Positions 1-7,149 of a DNA stretch of 8,817 nt are shown here, piece by piece. The number at the start of each line of letters is the position of its first letter. Positions within the stretch are counted from its first letter, which is position 1. The translations under genes and the position numbers were made by a program. The stretch spans positions 1 through 8,817 of the forward strand of contig JANZZP010000081.1 in NCBI GenBank assembly GCA_026419335.1, read 5' to 3'. The notes beneath the pieces are model-generated. The model searched no databases. It saw nothing but the letters and a program-made list of their open reading frames with translations, and was not told the origin of the DNA. This stretch comes from Elusimicrobiales bacterium (GTDB taxonomy: Bacteria; Elusimicrobiota; Elusimicrobia; Elusimicrobiales; UBA9959).

Positions 1-1001
1 AGCCTAAAAATGTACTTCCTCAACCAGCATTAAAGCTTGACAATTCAATGGATTATATGTGGGATAATGAGATTATGGTTGACGTTGAAACTTTAAATAT
101 AGATTCAGCAAGTTTTACACAAATAAAACAGGAACAAAATAATGATGAGGAAAGAATCAAAAAAAGGATTTTAGAAATAGTTGAGGAAAAAGGTAAAATG
201 CAAAATCCAGTTACTGGTTCGGGTGGTATGTTTATAGGAAAAGTTTATAAAATTGGTTCTAAACTTTTAGGTAAAATTCCTTTGAAAGAAGGTGATTATA
301 TAGCTAGTTTAGTTTCACTTTCTCTTACTCCTTTAAAAATAGAAAAAATACTTTCAATAAAAAAAGGAACTGAGCAGGTTAATATTAAGGGAAAAGCAAT
401 ACTTTTTGAAAGTGGAATATATGCTAAAATTCCAGATGATTTACCTAAGGATTTAGTTTTAGCTGTTTTAGATGTAGCAGGTGCTCCAGCTCAAACCAAT
501 AGATTTGTCAAACCTGGAGATATTGTAGTAGTAATAGGTGCTGGGGGTAAATCAGGTATACTTTGTTGTTATAGTGCAAAAAACAGCGCTGGGGTTACAG
601 GTAGGGTGATTGGTATAGAATATAGTGATGAGGGAGTTGAGAGAATAAAAAAGATGGGTTTTTGTGATTATGTTTTGAAACTTGATGCTACTGATGCAGC
701 TTCATGTTATCGTAAAATATCAGAAATTACTTCTGGAAGAATGGCTGATGTTGTAATTAATTGTGTTAATGTAGCAAATACTGAGATGGCATCTATTCTT
801 ATGACAAAAGAGAGAGGAATAGTTTACTTTTTCTCCATGGCTACAAGTTTTACTAAGGCTGCGCTTGGTGCAGAAGGTGTAGGCAAAGATATAGATATGA
901 TTATTGGAAATGGATATATGAAAGGACATGCGGAAATTGCTTTAGATATTTTAAGAAAATGTAAGATAATAAGGAAAGAATTTGAAAAACATTATACTTG
1001 A
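1..1001 (+). CDS. kdd: L-erythro-3,5-diaminohexanoate dehydrogenase, 5'-truncated by window edge
   Basis: Catalyses NAD(P)+-dependent oxidative deamination of L-erythro-3,5-diaminohexanoate to (S)-5-amino-3-oxohexanoate plus ammonia, the step after lysine 5,6-aminomutase; cytoplasmic. The frame is open from base 3 to the TGA at 999-1001 (332 residues). The first in-frame ATG, at 48, is not the true start: residues encoded before it (PKNVLPQPALKLDNS) look like the conserved Kdd N-terminal segment. I estimate 10-20 residues are missing. An N-terminal GroES-like part (NPVTGSGGMFIG, bases about 210-240) precedes a Rossmann dinucleotide site, VVIGAGGKSG, with its glycine cluster at bases 537-557. 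The family assignment is from recalled resemblance to Fusobacterium/clostridial Kdd and from the kamA/kamDE context. General automatic annotation may call it a zinc-type alcohol dehydrogenase. It ends 15 bases before kamA, so the two are probably co-transcribed. Confidence 0.9.
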   Translation, partial: PKNVLPQPALKLDNSMDYMWDNEIMVDVETLNIDSASFTQIKQEQNNDEERIKKRILEIVEEKGKMQNPVTGSGGMFIGKVYKIGSKLLGKIPLKEGDYIASLVSLSLTPLKIEKILSIKKGTEQVNIKGKAILFESGIYAKIPDDLPKDLVLAVLDVAGAPAQTNRFVKPGDIVVVIGAGGKSGILCCYSAKNSAGVTGRVIGIEYSDEGVERIKKMGFCDYVLKLDATDAASCYRKISEITSGRMADVVINCVNVANTEMASILMTKERGIVYFFSMATSFTKAALGAEGVGKDIDMIIGNGYMKGHAEIALDILRKCKIIRKEFEKHYT

Positions 1002-1016
1002 TTTTTGGAGGTTTAG

Positions 1017-2291
1017 ATGAAAAAATATTTTGAAAAAGTTGATTGGAAAAAAATTCCAATTTGGAAAAATATAACTGAGGAACAATGGTATGATTATCGT
1101 TGGCAGCTTTCAAATGCTATAAAAGATATTGATACTCTTAAAAAAGTTGCTTATATTGATGAAAAAGAAGAAGAGGATTTAAAAAGAGTTTTAAAGAAGT
1201 TTAGAATGTCTATAACTCCTTATTATGCTGCTTTAATGGACCCAAAGAATAAAAACTGTCCAGTTAGAAAACTTGCAGTTCCATCAATAGAAGAGCTTAA
1301 TGATTATCCTGAGGATTTAAAAGATCCTTTACATGAAGATGTAGATTCACCTGTAAGTGGACTTACACATAGATATCCTGATAGAGTTCTTTTTTTAGTT
1401 ACAAATATCTGCTCAATGAATTGTCGCCATTGTACCAGAAGAAGGCTTGTTGGTTTTGAAGATGTTCATATGAGTTGGGAAAATATAGAAAAAGCAATAG
1501 AATATATAAAACAGACTCCTCAAGTTAGAGATGTACTTATATCCGGAGGAGACCCATTTGTTCTGAGTGATGATATGCTTGAAAAAATTATTTCTAAAAT
1601 AAGAGAAATAGATCATGTTGAAATAATAAGAATAGGCACAAGAACTCCTGTTGTTATGCCTATGAGAATAACAGATAATCTTGTTAAAATGCTAAAAAAA
1701 TATCATCCAATATACATAAACACTCATTTTAATCATCCAAAAGAAATAACGTATGATGCAAAGATTGCTTGTGAAAAACTTGCTGATGCAGGGATACCTC
1801 TTGGCAATCAAAGTGTTTTACTTAAAGGTATAAATGATTGTCCTCAGCTTATGAAAAGACTGATGCATGAACTCCTTATGATACGAGTTAAACCTTACTA
1901 TATATACCAGTGTGATTTATCAATGGGGATAAGACATTTTAGAACCTCAGTTGCAAAAGGGGTAGAGATAATTGAAAATTTAAGAGGACATACAACTGGT
2001 ATGGCGGTTCCTACTTTTGTTGTTGATGCTCCAGGTGGAGGAGGAAAAATACCAGTTATGCCTAATTATTTGATATCCATGAATGATGAAAAAGTTGTGC
2101 TTAGAAATTATGAGGGGGTTATAACAACATATACACAGCCAACAGACTATATTTCTTATAAATGTGGATGTGAATATTGTTTAGATGAAAATTATAAACC
2201 AATGGATGGTATTGCTAAACTTTTGAATGGTGAAAAAATTACACTTGAACCTGCTAATTTAATTAGAATTAAAAGACATGTGAAAAATTAA
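1017..2291 (+). CDS. kamA: L-lysine 2,3-aminomutase (radical SAM, PLP)
   Basis: Interconverts L-lysine and L-beta-lysine, the entry step of the pathway; cytoplasmic, with a 4Fe-4S cluster, SAM and PLP. The 424 residues compare with about 416 in the Clostridium subterminale enzyme, and the match is near-continuous. The radical-SAM cysteines are C132, C136 and C139 (CSMNCRHC), followed by TRRR. SGGDP at 176-180 is the SAM-side GGD motif. K344 in DAPGGGGK is the PLP lysine. D300 (YQCD) and D337 match the two aspartates that hold the lysine side-chain amino group, which favours lysine over glutamate 2,3-aminomutase. The structural zinc cysteines are kept (C275, C383, C385, C388); EpmB-type homologues lack this C-terminal tail. 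GGAGG at 1007-1011, five bases before the ATG, sets the start. The gene lies 15 bases after kdd and 28 bases before kamB. Residue equivalences are recalled from the clostridial enzyme, not aligned by program. Confidence 0.97.
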   Translation: MKKYFEKVDWKKIPIWKNITEEQWYDYRWQLSNAIKDIDTLKKVAYIDEKEEEDLKRVLKKFRMSITPYYAALMDPKNKNCPVRKLAVPSIEELNDYPEDLKDPLHEDVDSPVSGLTHRYPDRVLFLVTNICSMNCRHCTRRRLVGFEDVHMSWENIEKAIEYIKQTPQVRDVLISGGDPFVLSDDMLEKIISKIREIDHVEIIRIGTRTPVVMPMRITDNLVKMLKKYHPIYINTHFNHPKEITYDAKIACEKLADAGIPLGNQSVLLKGINDCPQLMKRLMHELLMIRVKPYYIYQCDLSMGIRHFRTSVAKGVEIIENLRGHTTGMAVPTFVVDAPGGGGKIPVMPNYLISMNDEKVVLRNYEGVITTYTQPTDYISYKCGCEYCLDENYKPMDGIAKLLNGEKITLEPANLIRIKRHVKN

Positions 2292-2319
2292 TTTACAATT
2301 CATTGAAATATATTATTGT

Positions 2320-3192
2320 ATGGAATTGAAAAAAAAGAAAGTTATATTTATAAGTGGTTTTGAGAAAAATTGTGGCAAAACGACATTTTTAAACTATTTA
2401 CTTGAAAAATATTCGACATATAAAAACGTTATATGTGCAAGTATTGGTATTACATCATCAGCCGATGAATTTTTAAATAATTTATATAAACCTGATGTTA
2501 TGATAAAAAAAGGTTGGAAAGTTTTAACAAATAGCATTTTTTTAAATAAAATAGATGTTCCTTTTATTATAGAGGATGTAATAGATGAAGAAGTTGGAGG
2601 TGGAAGACCAGTAATTATAAAACCTTTGTATGATTCTTATATTAAATTGTTTTCTCCGGGTTCTAATTCAAAAATATTTGATATACTTGAGCATTATTCG
2701 AGTTCAAGTGATTTCATTTTTATTGATGGAGCATTTGATAGAATTACTCAAGTCTCCTCATTTAAAGATGCTTCATTTTATTATGTTTTTAAGGTTAATC
2801 CTAATAGTATAGACTCAGTAGTTGAGCGTATAAAGTTATTTGAAAGTTTTTCTAATATACCTGTTAATATGAATAACTATCAATTTATGAAAAACATTGT
2901 TGAAGATACATATTATCATGATATTATGTTTGTTAAAGGAGCATTAACTTATCAAAAGATTGAAAAAATTCCAAATAAAATAAAGAAAATAGTTATAATG
3001 GATTTTACAAAAGTTTTTATAAACTTTTCAGATTGGATTAAGTTATTAGAAAACTATAGTGTTAGTTTTACTGCACATTTTAAACTTATTGGATATGTTA
3101 TCAATCTTTATGAAATAAGAAGAGTGGATTTTGAAAAGAGATTTAATGAAAATATATTAAAGAGATTTATTTATAATCCCTATGAAAATTGA
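2320..3192 (+). CDS. kamB: KamB-like P-loop NTPase, function unproven; candidate aminomutase reactivation factor
   Basis: A 290-residue protein occupying the kamB position between kamA and kamD in lysine-fermentation clusters. Seen directly: a Walker A motif GFEKNCGKT at residues 13-21 after a hydrophobic strand; SIG at 41-43 followed by D49; and a Walker B-like strand FIFIDGAFDR at 132-141, with D136 as the likely magnesium ligand. There is no signal peptide, convincing membrane helix or DNA-binding motif. The layout resembles dethiobiotin-synthase/MinD-type (SIMIBI) P-loop proteins; this is my structural guess. No biochemical role is established to my knowledge. Its place before kamC and kamDE suggests nucleotide-driven help for the B12/PLP aminomutase. 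No Shine-Dalgarno sequence precedes the ATG: the 28 bases from 2292 to 2319 hold no GGAG or AGGA, so translation is probably weak. Its last 11 bases overlap kamC. Sampled GC is about 23%, below its catalytic neighbours. Confidence 0.75.
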   Translation: MELKKKKVIFISGFEKNCGKTTFLNYLLEKYSTYKNVICASIGITSSADEFLNNLYKPDVMIKKGWKVLTNSIFLNKIDVPFIIEDVIDEEVGGGRPVIIKPLYDSYIKLFSPGSNSKIFDILEHYSSSSDFIFIDGAFDRITQVSSFKDASFYYVFKVNPNSIDSVVERIKLFESFSNIPVNMNNYQFMKNIVEDTYYHDIMFVKGALTYQKIEKIPNKIKKIVIMDFTKVFINFSDWIKLLENYSVSFTAHFKLIGYVINLYEIRRVDFEKRFNENILKRFIYNPYEN

Positions 3193-4798
3193 AAATTTTT
3201 GTGAGTTTGATTTTATAAAAAAAAGATTTAATCCTCTTACACCTTATGGTAAATCTTTTAAAGAAAATATTCAGTTGATAACTGATAAAGAAGTTCTTTT
3301 CAAAAAATATGAAGCAATAAATTTGGTTTTAAAATTCAAGAAAAATAAAAAAATTGCACATGATAAAATTAAATATCATCTTAAAAATATTCCATATATA
3401 AGCAATTTAAAAACACCAAATGATGTAGCGGATATATTTTTGATAAAAAAGTTTATAAATAATTATTATTTTATATTTTGTAATTTACCTCAAAATCTCA
3501 AAGATTTCTTTTGTTTTAAATGGGAGTTAGATGAATTTTTTGAATTATTAAACATAGATGGGATATCTGATACTTTTTATATATCTGATAAATACGATAC
3601 GAATCTTATTAAACTAAGAAAACAATTATTGGAAATTCTCAACTTATTGTTTAGAGTTAAGGATGAGTTTAAAAAAATTATTGAAAATAAGTTTGGATTA
3701 ATGTTAAATGGAGATTTTATTGTTATAGATTCTAGTAAATTTTTACCGGATATGAATGATTATTTTATAATTGATGTTTATGATTCAAAGAAGATATTAC
3801 TCAAACCAAAATATGGTAATGAATATGTAGAACTTCTTAAAAAAAGGGAAGAGATTGTGGCAAATATAAAGGAGATAGAATCAAATGTAGTTAAAAAGAT
3901 AATTGAAGAAATAAAAAAGAATTTTCAAAAAATTATTTTATGTATAAATCCTATATTTGATTTAGATGTTGCTATAGCTTCTTGCGAGTTGTGTGAAGAA
4001 TTTAATTTAAAAAAGCCAGATTTAAATTCCTCTAAAATTGTTATAGAAAATGGTATATTTATACCTTTAAAAATTACCTTAAATGAGATGAACATAGAAT
4101 ATACACCTTTAACTTTTACTTTTGATAAAAAAATTAATATTATTCAAGGTTCAAATATGGGTGGTAAGACTGTAGTTCTTAAAACTATCACTTTTTTGCA
4201 ATATATGGCTCAATGTGGTTTTTTTGTACCTGCATCTAAATTTAAAACTCAGATATTTAAAAAAATAGTTATTACCAGCAATGAAGAAGAAATAAAAGGT
4301 TTAAGCAGTTTTGCTTATGAAGTTTATCAAATGAGTAATGAAATTGAAAATATTGATGATAAATTTCCTTTATTAGTAATTTCAGATGAGTTTGCTAAAA
4401 CTACTAATTTTAATGAAGCTGTTGCTATAATTAATTCATTATTGGATTTTTTTTCTTCAAAGAAAAATATCTATTTTTTTCTAGCAACACATTTTGGTGG
4501 AATTAAAAACGATGAAAACATATCTTTTCTAAAGATGAAGGGATTTAATAGAGAAAAATATCTCAAATCAAAACATATTCAACAGAAAGATATAAGAGAG
4601 AAAATAAAATTTATAAATAAATATATGGATTATGAAATTGTAAAGGTTAATAATTCAAATATTGTTAGTTCTGATGCTATAGATATAGCTGAAATAATAG
4701 GAATGAATTCTAAAATATGTGAAAATGCAAAGAAATATTTGGAGGAAAATTATGAAGAAAATAAAAACAAACAAAAAAACAAGGTCTCTAAATCTTGA
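3182..4798 (+). CDS. kamC: KamC-like MutS-family ATPase, not a canonical mismatch-repair MutS
   Basis: A 538-residue protein with a complete MutS-type ATPase domain in its C-terminal half: Walker A GSNMGGKT (323-330), the MutS-like serine/phenylalanine signature GLSSFAYE (373-380), Walker B LLVISDE (397-403) with the catalytic acid pair D402-E403, and an ATH switch histidine at 437. The N-terminal 300 residues are helical and lysine/glutamate-rich, like the MutS lever/core domain. At 538 residues it is far shorter than MutS (about 850) or MutS2 (about 780). I see no room for a mismatch-recognition domain and no C-terminal Smr nuclease. The ATPase looks competent. Its role is unproven; fixed placement beside kamDE suggests conformational work on lysine 5,6-aminomutase, for instance swapping damaged cobalamin (inference). 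It starts inside kamB (11-base overlap) with no usable Shine-Dalgarno: the nearest, AGAGA at 3161-3165, is 16 bases away. Translational coupling is therefore likely. Its 3' end overlaps kamD by 47 bases. Confidence 0.8.
   Translation: MKIENFCEFDFIKKRFNPLTPYGKSFKENIQLITDKEVLFKKYEAINLVLKFKKNKKIAHDKIKYHLKNIPYISNLKTPNDVADIFLIKKFINNYYFIFCNLPQNLKDFFCFKWELDEFFELLNIDGISDTFYISDKYDTNLIKLRKQLLEILNLLFRVKDEFKKIIENKFGLMLNGDFIVIDSSKFLPDMNDYFIIDVYDSKKILLKPKYGNEYVELLKKREEIVANIKEIESNVVKKIIEEIKKNFQKIILCINPIFDLDVAIASCELCEEFNLKKPDLNSSKIVIENGIFIPLKITLNEMNIEYTPLTFTFDKKINIIQGSNMGGKTVVLKTITFLQYMAQCGFFVPASKFKTQIFKKIVITSNEEEIKGLSSFAYEVYQMSNEIENIDDKFPLLVISDEFAKTTNFNEAVAIINSLLDFFSSKKNIYFFLATHFGGIKNDENISFLKMKGFNREKYLKSKHIQQKDIREKIKFINKYMDYEIVKVNNSNIVSSDAIDIAEIIGMNSKICENAKKYLEENYEENKNKQKNKVSKS
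4741..4745 (+). promoter_or_regulatory. Shine-Dalgarno sequence of kamD, inside kamC
   Basis: GGAGG, six bases before the ATG at 4752 and lying within the kamC coding region. It decides the kamD start: the in-frame ATG at 4719 would add 11 residues (MKMQRNIWRKI) unlike the KamD N-terminus and has no comparable site upstream. Confidence 0.85.
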
Positions 4799-6338
4799 TA
4801 TTGATAAAATAAATCAAGCAAGAATTCTTGCGGATAAAATTACATTGGATGTTCAAAATTATATTGATAAGCATACTACGACTACAATAGAGAGAGCAAC
4901 ATTAAGATTGTTTGGAGTTGATGGAGTAAATTCAGAAGGTGTTCCAGTTCCCAATATAATTATTGATAGTTTAAAAGATAAATTAAGTAATGGTGTTTCT
5001 AAATATTATTTAAGTGCTTTAATTAAGACAGGCAAAAGTGTTGAAGAATTAAATAAAGATATTGCTGAAGGGAATTTTAATATTAAAGGAATTGTTCCTT
5101 TGGATGAGACTAAATTGGAAGTTACAGCTAACAAATTAATAGAAAAATTAGATAAAAAACTAAATGAAAACATAGAATATAGAAATAAAAAAATAAAAGA
5201 ATATTTAGCTAATGAAAAAAAGCCTTGGATATATGTCATCGTTGCCACTGGTAATATTTATGAAGATGTAAAACAAGCACAAGCAGCTGCCCTTGAAGGA
5301 GCAGATATCATTGCAGTTATAAGAACTACTGCTCAAAGTTTATTGGATTATGTGCCTTATGGAGCTACAACTCAAGGATTTGGTGGTACTTATGCAACAC
5401 AAGAAAATTTTAGAATAATGAGAAAAGCTTTAGATGAAGTTAGTGATAGAGTTAAAAGGTATATTAGGCTTGTTAATTACTGTTCTGGGTTATGTATGCC
5501 TGAAATAGCGGCGATGGGAGCTTTGGAGAGATTAGATATGATGTTGAATGATTCAATGTATGGTATACTTTTTAGAGACATAAATATGTATAGAACTTTT
5601 ATAGATCAATTTTTTTCAAGGATGATAAATGCTTCATGTGAAATTATAATTAATACAGGTGAAGATAATTATCTTACTACAAGTGATGCTGTTGAAAAAG
5701 CACATACAGTTTTAACATCTCAGTTTATAAATGAGAGTTTTGCGAAAAGGGCTGGATTAAAAGATAATTTAATTGGTTTGGGGCATGCTTTTGAAATAGA
5801 TCCTTCTATAAAAAATGGTTTTTTATTGGAATTTGCTCAAGCTTTAATGGCTAGAGAAATATTTCCAAATCATCCTTTGAAATATATGCCTCCAACAAAA
5901 TTTATGACGGGTGATATTTTCAAAGGATATGCAATGAATACCATGTTTAATTTTGTAGCAAAAGCTACAAACCAAACTATACAACTACTTGGTATGCTTA
6001 CGGAAGCTATTCATACTCCCTACCTTCAAGATAGATATCTTGCTATTGAAAATGCTAAATATGTACATAATAACATAGCTGATTTTGCAGATGAGATTAG
6101 TTTTAAGAAAGATGGAATTATAGTTAAGAGAGCAAATGAAGTTTTAGATAAATCACTTAAGATGTTAAAAGAAATATCAAAAATTGGTCTTTTTGAAGCA
6201 ATAGAAAAAGGCATGTTTGCAGATATAAAAAGACCTAAGAATGGTGGAAAGGGTTTTGAGGGAGTTATAGAAAAATCTGGTGAATATTGGAATCCTATAG
6301 AGAGTTATCTTAAAAAAAGACTTAAAATAAAAAAATAA
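4752..6338 (+). CDS. kamD: Lysine 5,6-aminomutase alpha subunit
   Basis: Large TIM-barrel subunit of the adenosylcobalamin- and PLP-dependent enzyme that moves the terminal amino group of L-beta-lysine (or D-lysine) to the neighbouring carbon, giving 3,5-diaminohexanoate. From the ATG at 4752 it is 528 residues, close to the roughly 516 of Clostridium sticklandii KamD, with very strong similarity throughout. Visible blocks are IVATGNIYED (163-172), RTTAQSLLDYVPYG (191-204), NYCSGLCMPEIAAMG (242-256), NTGEDNYLTT (301-310) and LKYMPPTKFMTG (376-387). Residues recalled as PLP, substrate or adenosyl contacts in C. sticklandii (R184, S189, S238, Y263, R268, D298, N299, K370) fall at R191, S196, S245, Y270, R275, D305, N306 and K377, a constant offset of seven. 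It needs KamE, 23 bases downstream. A very lysine-rich N-terminal tail (first 11 residues) is read in the stretch that also encodes the lysine-rich KamC tail. Confidence 0.97.
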   Translation: MKKIKTNKKTRSLNLDIDKINQARILADKITLDVQNYIDKHTTTTIERATLRLFGVDGVNSEGVPVPNIIIDSLKDKLSNGVSKYYLSALIKTGKSVEELNKDIAEGNFNIKGIVPLDETKLEVTANKLIEKLDKKLNENIEYRNKKIKEYLANEKKPWIYVIVATGNIYEDVKQAQAAALEGADIIAVIRTTAQSLLDYVPYGATTQGFGGTYATQENFRIMRKALDEVSDRVKRYIRLVNYCSGLCMPEIAAMGALERLDMMLNDSMYGILFRDINMYRTFIDQFFSRMINASCEIIINTGEDNYLTTSDAVEKAHTVLTSQFINESFAKRAGLKDNLIGLGHAFEIDPSIKNGFLLEFAQALMAREIFPNHPLKYMPPTKFMTGDIFKGYAMNTMFNFVAKATNQTIQLLGMLTEAIHTPYLQDRYLAIENAKYVHNNIADFADEISFKKDGIIVKRANEVLDKSLKMLKEISKIGLFEAIEKGMFADIKRPKNGGKGFEGVIEKSGEYWNPIESYLKKRLKIKK

Positions 6339-6350
6339 TTTTATTTAAAC

Positions 6351-6358
6351 AAGGAGGT
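6351..6358 (+). promoter_or_regulatory. Strong Shine-Dalgarno sequence of kamE
   Basis: AAGGAGGT, a full match to the anti-Shine-Dalgarno sequence, three bases before the ATG at 6362. It supports the short KamE N-terminus even though the frame stays open a little further upstream without a better start. Confidence 0.85.
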
Positions 6359-6361
6359 TTA

Positions 6362-7102
6362 ATGAATCTTGTTAAACCTTATGGAGACACGTTAAATGAT
6401 GGAGCAATGCAATTATCATTTACCTTGCCGATACCTTTTGGTGGGAAAGCAAAAGAATGTGCAAAAAAATATCTTGAAAAGTTAGGTTTTAAAGATATAA
6501 ATATTGTTAACATGTCATATTTAAGTGATGAATTTACTTTTTTTATAGCATATGTAAAATCTGATTTAGCAATAGATTACGATTCTGTTGAATATATTTC
6601 TGCTATAGAAAAATCTATGAGTATGGATGAAATAAATAATTTTATAAAAGAATATATAAAGAGGAAAGTGGTTGTAATTGGTGCTGCAACAGGTACAGAT
6701 GCACATACTGTGGGTATAGATGCTATAATGAATATGAAAGGATATAATCACCATTATGGTCTTGAAAGGTATCCAATGATAGAAGCAATGAATATGGGTT
6801 CGCAAGTTCCAAATGAAAAACTAATTGAGATGGCTGTTAAGATTAATGCTGATGCTATATTGGTATCACAAGTTGTGACTCAGAAAGACATACATATAAA
6901 AAATTTAACAAACTTTATAGAATTAGTTGAAGCGGAAGGATTAAGAGATAGATTTATACTTATAGTAGGTGGTCCTAGAATCGATAATAAACTTGCTATT
7001 GAGTTAGGTTTTGATGCAGGTTTTGGCCCTGGAACTTATGCTGAAGACGTTGCAACTTTTATAGTAAAAAAAATGGTTGAAAGAAAAAGAAAATTAGGAT
7101 AA
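6362..7102 (+). CDS. kamE: Lysine 5,6-aminomutase beta subunit (cobalamin-binding)
   Basis: Small subunit carrying the B12-binding Rossmann domain and the PLP-anchoring lysine of lysine 5,6-aminomutase. The base-on/His-off motif DAHTVG is at 113-118, so H115 is the lower axial cobalt ligand. K126 in MNMKGY is the Schiff-base lysine that tethers PLP to the cobalamin domain; the H-to-K spacing of 11 equals that of H133/K144 in C. sticklandii KamE. The conserved LVSQVVTQK (167-175), GGPRIDN (203-209) and GFGPGTYAEDVATF (220-233) blocks complete the B12 fold. At 246 residues it is shorter than the roughly 262 of C. sticklandii: it starts directly at VKPYGDTLNDG, without the usual extra N-terminal stretch. 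It follows kamD by 23 bases with its own strong ribosome site, as expected for a stoichiometric partner. Confidence 0.97.
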   Translation: MNLVKPYGDTLNDGAMQLSFTLPIPFGGKAKECAKKYLEKLGFKDINIVNMSYLSDEFTFFIAYVKSDLAIDYDSVEYISAIEKSMSMDEINNFIKEYIKRKVVVIGAATGTDAHTVGIDAIMNMKGYNHHYGLERYPMIEAMNMGSQVPNEKLIEMAVKINADAILVSQVVTQKDIHIKNLTNFIELVEAEGLRDRFILIVGGPRIDNKLAIELGFDAGFGPGTYAEDVATFIVKKMVERKRKLG

Positions 7103-7111
7103 TAATTATTC

Positions 7112-7132
7112 TTTAGTAATAAATTTGCTAAA
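7112..7132 (+). other. Weak AT-rich inverted repeat between kamE and the aminotransferase gene
   Basis: TTTAGTAA (7112-7119) can pair with TTGCTAAA (7125-7132) around a five-base loop; the eight pairs include one G-C and one G-U. It is too weak, and lacks the following T-run, to be a terminator. It could be a minor transcript-processing hairpin or chance in AT-rich DNA. Confidence 0.2.
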
Positions 7133-7140
7133 ATACTTTT

Positions 7141-7145
7141 GGAGG
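7141..7145 (+). promoter_or_regulatory. Shine-Dalgarno sequence of the aminotransferase gene
   Basis: GGAGG, four bases before the ATG at 7150. An in-frame TTG at 7147 would leave only one base of spacing, so the ATG is the start. Confidence 0.85.
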
Positions 7146-7149
7146 ATTG

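Noticed and set aside
2292..2319. Possible internal promoter before kamB (TTTACA and TATATT/TATTAT)
   Set aside because: The hexamers are not separated by 16-18 bases (13 or fewer), and such AT strings are everywhere in this sequence.
2545..2556. NKID in KamB (residues 76-79) resembling the GTPase NKxD guanine-specificity motif
   Set aside because: It lies before the Walker B-like strand rather than after it, so it does not fit the order of motifs in GTPases; likely chance.
4447..4454. Run of eight T in kamC as a possible slippage or phase-variation site
   Set aside because: Runs of this length are expected in DNA this AT-rich. The frame is intact and encodes LDFFSSKK within the ATPase domain.
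3182..4798. KamC as a DNA mismatch-repair MutS
   Set aside because: It is too short, lacks an evident mismatch-recognition domain, and is locked between lysine-fermentation genes; only the ATPase architecture is shared.
7103..7149. Terminator or promoter in the 47-base gap after kamE
   Set aside because: The inverted repeat has a single G-C pair and no T-run right after it, and no convincing -35/-10 pair is visible; the operon probably reads through.
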